Assembly: GCA_034436015.1 (NCBI GenBank)
Contig: DAOTWG010000019.1
Span: 87,249-151,248, forward strand
Length of the DNA: 64,000 nucleotides
From: DAOTVX01 sp034436015
GTDB lineage: Bacteria; Chloroflexota; Anaerolineae; Anaerolineales; Villigracilaceae
Direction of reading: 5' to 3'
Below the pieces are notes generated by a model, which searched no databases, was not told the DNA's origin, and was given only the letters and a program-made list of their open reading frames with translations. Shown piece by piece: positions 59,619-64,000 of this stretch. The translations under genes and the position numbers were made by a program. Every line of letters begins with the position of its first letter. Position 1 is the first letter of the stretch.

Positions 59619-61361
59619 TCACGGACGATTTGACGATAGGCGAACAGAATCGGGCGGGATTCCCAACAGCACAACCAACCGTTCGACGACTCGTCTGAAA
59701 ACCGGCGCCGCCGTTTCCGAACCCCAAATGGATGTTCTTGGCTTTTCCAGCCACACATAGACAATGAATCGAGTATCCGGCAACGGCCCCCAACCAACGA
59801 AAGAAGCGTTGGTCTCGCCCCAGGTGTACCCCAGTCCGGGGATGGGAATTTGGGCGGTGCCGGTCTTGCCGGCCAGACGGTATCCTTCCACACGGGCCAA
59901 CGACGTTTCCGAAGCCAGCGAGGCGGCCAGCATCTCGGTCAACGTGCGGGCGGTAGCAGGCGAAAGCGGCCTGCCGACCACTTGCGGAGCAAAATTCCGT
60001 TGTTTGTCATCGCGCACCATGCCATACAGGACATGAGGTGCCATCATTTGCCCGTCGTTGGCAATCGCGGCGGCCGCGGTGATCACTTGAATCGGCGTCG
60101 CCGAAACGCCCTGGCCGTAGGAATTCGTGCCCAAGTCTACCGGTTTCCAATCTTCATCGCCGGGTAATTTGAGACGACCTGCTGCCTCGCCGGCCAAGTC
60201 AATGCCGGTGGTGCGCCCAAGACCAAAACGCTGCATGGCTGCGTAGAAGGTGTCGTTTCCCATCTGGGTCGCCACCCATACCAGGCAAACATTGAGCGAA
60301 AGTTGCAAGCAAGTGGTCATGTCCACGTCGCCATGGGCGCGGTTATCCCAGTTTACGAGGCGCGCCCCGCCAATGACAATCGAACCCAGGTCCAAGAAAC
60401 GCGTCCCCGCCTGAACCACGCCGGCCTCCAGCGCCCCTGCCATGGTCAGGATTTTCAGCACCGAACCGGGCTCATAGGCCTGGCTGATCGCGCGATTGTA
60501 AGGCGTTTCCCCTGGGAAGATTTCCTGATATCGCCAGTATTCGTTCGGATTCAAGCGCGGCGTGACTGCCATCGCCAGAATCTCACCGTTGCGCGGGTCC
60601 ATGACAACGATGACCCCCGATTCTGCGCCGTATTCCTCGAGCGCATCGTCGAGGATTTCTTCGACCATTGCTTGAATCTCACGGTCAATGGTGAGAATCA
60701 GCGTGGTCGCCGGCGGGATGGTCGGCAATTCCTCGGCGCGATTGGGATCGGACGGCACCCAGATGGTCACCGGCACCCCTGCCAGCAAGTGGTCATATTT
60801 CTCTTCCACGCCGAAGTACCCGCGCCCTTCACGCGAGACAAAGCCAAGCACGTTGGCGGCCAGCGCGCCTTCGGGATAGGCGCGTTGCAGACGCGGACGC
60901 AACACCAGCCCCTCCAAACTCCGACCGCCGGTGCCTTCTCGCATTTCGCGGCGCAGGCTTTCCAACAACTTGCCCTTATCCGCCGGCACATAGTCGGCAA
61001 CCATCAAATAGATCTGGTCTTCCTTGGGATGGAGTATGGTGCTGTATAGCGTGGCATAATCCAGGCCGAGATTGACGCTCAGCGCCAGCGCCAAGGTGTG
61101 GGCATCGCGCACGCTCGGCAGGTCAATGCCCACTTCATAGACGGTCTGATTACCGGCGAGCAAACGACCTTGACGATCATAGATTTCGCCGCGCGGCGGA
61201 TAATAGGTTCGCCACCGACCGCTATAGCGCGCTACATTCTCCATCAATACCTGCGCCTCGGCGCTGGTCTGCACTCGTCCCACCCAAATCAGGAAGAAGA
61301 CACCTACGAGCGCCAGAAGCCCTTGCACAACCGTGTAGCGCCAGCCATGCGACGAGTCCAT
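59619..61361 (-). CDS. ftsI: Septal penicillin-binding protein (FtsI/PBP2-type transpeptidase)
   Basis: A 580-residue class B PBP. A short cytoplasmic tail and one signal-anchor helix (VVQGLLALVGVFFLIWVG) are followed by the dimerisation domain (YYPPRGEIYDRQGRLLAGN) and the transpeptidase domain. Catalytic Ser300 lies in SxxK (YEPGSVLK), then SLNVCL (SxN) and GKTGTAQIP (KTG). No C-terminal PASTA domains are present. FtsI cross-links septal peptidoglycan with FtsW. It lies three bases after the ftsL stop. Confidence 0.96.
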   Translation of the reverse strand: MDSSHGWRYTVVQGLLALVGVFFLIWVGRVQTSAEAQVLMENVARYSGRWRTYYPPRGEIYDRQGRLLAGNQTVYEVGIDLPSVRDAHTLALALSVNLGLDYATLYSTILHPKEDQIYLMVADYVPADKGKLLESLRREMREGTGGRSLEGLVLRPRLQRAYPEGALAANVLGFVSREGRGYFGVEEKYDHLLAGVPVTIWVPSDPNRAEELPTIPPATTLILTIDREIQAMVEEILDDALEEYGAESGVIVVMDPRNGEILAMAVTPRLNPNEYWRYQEIFPGETPYNRAISQAYEPGSVLKILTMAGALEAGVVQAGTRFLDLGSIVIGGARLVNWDNRAHGDVDMTTCLQLSLNVCLVWVATQMGNDTFYAAMQRFGLGRTTGIDLAGEAAGRLKLPGDEDWKPVDLGTNSYGQGVSATPIQVITAAAAIANDGQMMAPHVLYGMVRDDKQRNFAPQVVGRPLSPATARTLTEMLAASLASETSLARVEGYRLAGKTGTAQIPIPGLGYTWGETNASFVGWGPLPDTRFIVYVWLEKPRTSIWGSETAAPVFRRVVERLVVLLGIPPDSVRLSSNRP

Positions 61362-61364
61362 GGT

Positions 61365-61826
61365 TCACCGTCCTACCGAAGCTTGAACGTGCTCTGCAAA
61401 CCATTCCAGCAAAGACTGCCTGTACTCCGCGCGCAGTGGAGGCTCAGTAGGAGCAGCGCCCTTTCTCGAAAAGTCTGCGATGCGCGCAGGGAGATACATC
61501 TCTACGGGGAGAAACAGCGCATCTTCGTAATCTACCGGTTCGAAACCGAGCGCGCGCGCCCGTTGCTGCATGACCTCGTGGGTCGTCAGCGCGGCCAGTT
61601 GCATTTCGTAGTCAGCGTTCAAGCGAGTATTCTCCTCGATTGCATCGCGCAAGGCCTGTATCTCGCGGCCGGCAATCGCAGCGCGAACGGTCACATTCAG
61701 GTATAGCGCCGCGACCAGGAGAAGCGACACCACGCCGAGCAGAAACAAACCGATCCCCTGGCGTTGGACGCGCCAGGGCGCCTGCCGATACCGTTGAAAA
61801 AGACCCTTCCCTTTCATATCATTCAT
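61365..61826 (-). CDS. ftsL: FtsL-like septum formation protein
   Basis: A 153-residue bitopic protein: about 22 basic cytoplasmic residues, one transmembrane helix (GIGLFLLGVVSLLLVAALYL), then a leucine-rich coiled coil (REIQALRDAIEENTRLNADYEMQLAAL) and a periplasmic tail with ARALGFEPVDYEDALFLPV, the motif typical of FtsL/DivIC-type proteins. It pairs with FtsQ and FtsB to activate FtsW-FtsI. Sequence is weakly conserved in this family; assignment rests on topology plus position between rsmH and ftsI. Confidence 0.85.
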   Translation of the reverse strand: MNDMKGKGLFQRYRQAPWRVQRQGIGLFLLGVVSLLLVAALYLNVTVRAAIAGREIQALRDAIEENTRLNADYEMQLAALTTHEVMQQRARALGFEPVDYEDALFLPVEMYLPARIADFSRKGAAPTEPPLRAEYRQSLLEWFAEHVQASVGR

Positions 61827-61855
61827 AACATCCTGCTACGCTGTCTGCAGAAATC

Positions 61856-62770
61856 CTAAATTTTCTCCACGGCGCGCAGTCGCGCGCTGCGCGAGCGTGG
61901 GTTACGGGCAACTTCCTCGGGCGTGGGGCGCAGGGGTTGCTTGAAGAGCAACCGAACGCCGGCATGGTGTCCGCAGGCGCAAACCGCCTGACGCGGCGGG
62001 CAGAGACAATCGCGGCTTTCCCGGCGAAAGAATTCCTTGACCAGCCGATCTTCCAGAGAATGAAACGCGATGATCGCCAGCCTGCCGCCCGGCTTCAACG
62101 CCCGAACCGCTTGCGGCAACACGCGCTCAATCGCCGCCAGCTCTTCATTGACGACAATCCGCAGAGCCTGGAAGGTCTGGGTCGCTGGATGGTGTCTGCG
62201 GCGATGCCCTACGACTCGTTCGACCAGCGCCGCCAGTTGACGCGTGCTTGTTATCGGCCGAGCGCGAACCATAGCGCGCGCAATGGGTCGCGCGGCCGGT
62301 TCCTCGCCATAACGGTAGATAGCCTCCGCCAAAGCTTCCTCCGGCCAGGTATTCACGATCTCGGCTGCCGTCAAAGAACGCTCCGGGTCAAAACGCATAT
62401 CGAGAGGACCATCTTCCAGAAACGAAAAGCCACGCTGCGGCGTATCGAATTGCATCGAGGAGGCGCCCAAATCGAATAGAATGCCATCCACACCGTCCCA
62501 GCCCAGCGCGGCAAGTTGCTTGTCCAGGGTAACGTAGGAGGCGCGTTGCAGATGTGCACGTTCACCGAATTTCGCCAGCCTCGCCCGAGCCAACGCCAAC
62601 GCCTGAGGATCTACGTCCAGGCCGAGCAAACGACCATCCGGCGCGCTGGCTTCTAAGATTCCGGCCGCGTGTCCACCGGCGCCAACCGTACAATCTACAT
62701 AACGACCACCGCGCACAGGCTGCAAAACGTGTATAATTTCATGGCAAAGAACAGGTTGATGCGCTTCCAT
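61856..62770 (-). CDS. rsmH: 16S rRNA (cytosine-1402-N4) methyltransferase
   Basis: A 304-residue methyltransferase. HQPVLCHEIIHVLQP is the MraW N-terminus, DCTVGAGGHAAGILE motif I, LGLDVDPQALALA motif II, DGILFDLGASSMQFD and RGFSFLEDGPLDMR the catalytic area. AIIAFHSLEDRLVKEFFRR is the C-terminal signature, followed by a Cys-rich loop (CLCPPRQAVCACGH) present in many MraW proteins. It lies one base after the mraZ stop, as in most dcw clusters. Confidence 0.98.
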   Translation of the reverse strand: MEAHQPVLCHEIIHVLQPVRGGRYVDCTVGAGGHAAGILEASAPDGRLLGLDVDPQALALARARLAKFGERAHLQRASYVTLDKQLAALGWDGVDGILFDLGASSMQFDTPQRGFSFLEDGPLDMRFDPERSLTAAEIVNTWPEEALAEAIYRYGEEPAARPIARAMVRARPITSTRQLAALVERVVGHRRRHHPATQTFQALRIVVNEELAAIERVLPQAVRALKPGGRLAIIAFHSLEDRLVKEFFRRESRDCLCPPRQAVCACGHHAGVRLLFKQPLRPTPEEVARNPRSRSARLRAVEKI

Positions 62771-62771
62771 G

Positions 62772-63209
62772 TCAGCGCGTGGCCAGATTCAGAGCAGTGA
62801 AACGTTGGGCGTTCGCCTCGGCATCGGCTAATTTTTGCTGTTGTTCTTGCCATGCCTGCGGCGACCAGACCTCGAAGTAATCGCCCTGACCGACAATGAC
62901 CGCATCGCCGTCCAAGGCAGCGAACTCGCGCAGTGGCTGCGGCAGTAAAATTCGACCGGCCTTATCGATCTCTACCTGATAGGCGTTTCCCAAAATCAAG
63001 CGGCGGAGGAGACGGGCAGACGGGTCGGCCATATTCATCGTGTTGAGGCGTTCATAAACTTGCTCGAAGGCGACCTGGGTCAGCACCATCAGATTGCGGT
63101 CAAACCCTTGCGTGATGAACGCGCCGTCGCTTAACAGTTCACGGAAGCGCGCCGGAACCGTGAGGCGGTTCTTGTCATCGAGGGCATGCTGGTACTGACC
63201 TAAAAACAT
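62772..63209 (-). CDS. mraZ: Transcriptional regulator MraZ
   Basis: A 145-residue protein with two SpoVT-AbrB-like MraZ domains. FLGQYQHALDDKNRLTVPARFRE is the first, with the DxKxR motif; VEIDKAGRILLPQPLREFA is the second. MraZ binds DNA upstream of its own operon and generally represses it. ATG 63209 is preceded by AGGAGAG at nine bases. Three boxes matching the known TGGG repeats lie in its leader. It heads the 17-gene dcw cluster. Confidence 0.97.
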   Translation of the reverse strand: MFLGQYQHALDDKNRLTVPARFRELLSDGAFITQGFDRNLMVLTQVAFEQVYERLNTMNMADPSARLLRRLILGNAYQVEIDKAGRILLPQPLREFAALDGDAVIVGQGDYFEVWSPQAWQEQQQKLADAEANAQRFTALNLATR

Positions 63210-63257
63210 TTGTTCTAACTCTCCTGTTAAGCCAGAACGCCGGAAGCGACCCGGCGT

Positions 63258-63281
63258 CCCACAATAGCCCACTTTCTCCCA
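63258..63281 (-). promoter_or_regulatory. MraZ operator: three TGGG boxes at 10-bp spacing
   Basis: On the minus strand TGGG occurs at 63281-63278, 63271-63268 and 63261-63258, exactly one helical turn apart, each preceded by G or T. Repeated TGGGN boxes with a five-base spacer are the published MraZ target in E. coli. They lie just downstream of the predicted start point and 50-70 bases before mraZ. Confidence 0.85.
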
Positions 63282-63291
63282 CTACGCTCCT

Positions 63292-63321
63292 ATTGTAGCA
63301 TACTTTCGGCGCGAAATGCAA
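63292..63321 (-). promoter_or_regulatory. Promoter of the dcw cluster
   Basis: On the minus strand TTGCAT (63316-63321) and TACAAT (63292-63297) are 18 bases apart, and the -10 has the TGn extension (TGCTACAAT). Transcription would start near 63285, next to the first MraZ box. Confidence 0.8.
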
Positions 63322-63390
63322 GTGGTCGGAGAGACAAATTTGCTTACAGATTCGTTGTCGCTTCTTCGCCCCCTCTCAGTTGAATAGAGC

Positions 63391-63428
63391 AAAAAATCCT
63401 TGGGCGGGCCTATACACCCCGCCCAAGG
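63391..63428 (-). terminator. Intrinsic terminator after the fibronectin-III-like protein
   Basis: On the minus strand CCTTGGGCGGG (63428-63418) pairs with CCCGCCCAAGG (63408-63398), followed by ATTTTTTG. It separates the upstream gene from the dcw promoter. Confidence 0.88.
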
Positions 63429-63458
63429 TTCACACCCATACCACCTCCGCCAACAGGC

Positions 63459-64000
63459 TTATGGGATGACAAATCTCCCGGTAAACCGTTCGCCAGGCCC
63501 ATATGCCCCGTCCGCCCGCACGCGCCAGCAGTGCGTCCCAGATGCCAAGGCCGTGTGCGTGTAACTCGTCCCGCTTTGTGTGCGATTGATAATAAGCGTC
63601 CCAAAGGTGCTCGATGAGGACACCTGCCGTATATCCGCTTGCGCCCCAACCGCATCCCAACTGAAGGTAGGTTTCCTATCTGTTACAACTACAACTACCT
63701 GCGCATTCGTCAGAGAAGTGTACCTCACCCGCACCGTCCACACAGGAGACCAGGCACTATACTCGCCAGCGGTATTCCACGACCGCACGCGCCAGTAGTA
63801 CCTCGTCGCCCACGCCAACGGCTCGTCGGGGGTGTATTGTGAGGCTGTGACGCCTCTGAGATACGCCGTTATCGGCGCCGTAAAGGCCGCATCCGTCGCA
63901 ATTTGAATCTCATACTTATCGAACGTCATCCCAGCAGGCACGGTCACATTGGCCCAATCCAGGGTCGGCTGCGTCCCCACCAGCGCATCGCTCGCCGGCG
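63459..64000 (-). CDS. C-terminus of a fibronectin-III-like repeat protein (5' end outside window)
   Basis: The minus-strand frame is open to the right edge (reading PASDALVGTQPTLDWANVTV inward), so only the last 180 residues are visible. Two FN3-like units are seen: one with TPTLDWANVTVPAG-type start, YEIQIATDAAF and YYWRVRSWNTAGEYSAW; the next with KPTFSWDAVG, SGTSYTHTAL and HCWRVRADGAYGPGERF. Such repeats are typical of secreted or surface proteins of Chloroflexota. The N-terminal domain that would define the function is not in view. A strong terminator follows. Confidence 0.75.
   Translation of the reverse strand, partial: PASDALVGTQPTLDWANVTVPAGMTFDKYEIQIATDAAFTAPITAYLRGVTASQYTPDEPLAWATRYYWRVRSWNTAGEYSAWSPVWTVRVRYTSLTNAQVVVVVTDRKPTFSWDAVGAQADIRQVSSSSTFGTLIINRTQSGTSYTHTALASGTHCWRVRADGAYGPGERFTGRFVIP

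Noticed and set aside
1..64000. CRISPR arrays, rRNA genes, complete insertion sequences or prophage
   Set aside because: No spaced direct repeats, no rRNA-like sequence, and no intact transposase or phage structural gene was seen on either strand.

Overview
This 64 kb window is bacterial chromosome, most likely from a member of the Chloroflexota close to Anaerolineae. That assignment is inferred from gene content: topoisomerase I with an N-terminal zinc ribbon, a MEMO-like AmrB next to an R3H/AAA ATPase, a free-standing DUF2344 protein, a Trp-specific T-box, and a complete FtsZ/FtsA/Mur division cluster. No rRNA or CRISPR array was seen. Three tRNA genes are present (Ser-CGA, Lys-CTT, Asp-GTC); none encodes its CCA end.

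Layout. 1-2.3 kb, plus strand: the end of trigger factor, clpP and a HAD phosphatase. 2.4-9.5 kb: a PA14-containing GH3 glycosidase on the minus strand, divergent from a BCP-type peroxiredoxin, then a multi-pass membrane protein with a decayed duplicate of its own 3' end beside it, two tRNAs and an L,D-transpeptidase. 9.77-16.9 kb: a whole tryptophan operon behind a strong promoter and a T-box leader. It encodes a single-chain TrpE-TrpG-TrpD fusion, then TrpC, TrpF, TrpB and TrpA. 16.9-24.2 kb, minus strand: a GT2 glycosyltransferase, a frameshifted AI-2E-type exporter, the R3H ATPase, AmrB, DUF1015 and SerA. 24.5-28.3 kb, plus strand: a small membrane protein, tRNA-Asp, an MFS transporter, DUF2344 and DegV.

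28.5-38.4 kb, minus strand: an unknown membrane protein, a methyltransferase overlapping a tiny membrane protein, topA, a mannose-1-phosphate guanylyltransferase, dprA, rimM, khpA, rpsP and ffh. 38.6-41.0 kb, plus strand: a PlsC-like acyltransferase, a polytopic membrane protein and a truncated methyltransferase. 41.05-45.05 kb: a solitary Eco57I-type restriction-modification enzyme whose specificity region is strikingly AT-rich, followed by about 800 bp without a convincing gene. 45.85-63.3 kb, minus strand: the division and cell wall (dcw) cluster, transcribed mraZ, rsmH, ftsL, ftsI, murF, mraY, murD, ftsW, murG, cvpA-like, murC, a 62-codon ORF, murB, ddl, ftsQ, ftsA, ftsZ. murE is absent. 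A promoter followed by three exactly 10-bp-spaced MraZ boxes precedes mraZ. The window ends inside a fibronectin-III-like repeat protein.

The genes are mostly housekeeping: peptidoglycan synthesis and septation, tryptophan synthesis, protein targeting and ribosome maturation, DNA topology and uptake. The most unusual items are the three-domain Trp fusion with an internal ribosome-binding site, the mosaic restriction-modification gene, the modified dcw cluster, and several genes with a -10 box only 6-8 bases before the start codon, suggesting leaderless transcripts.
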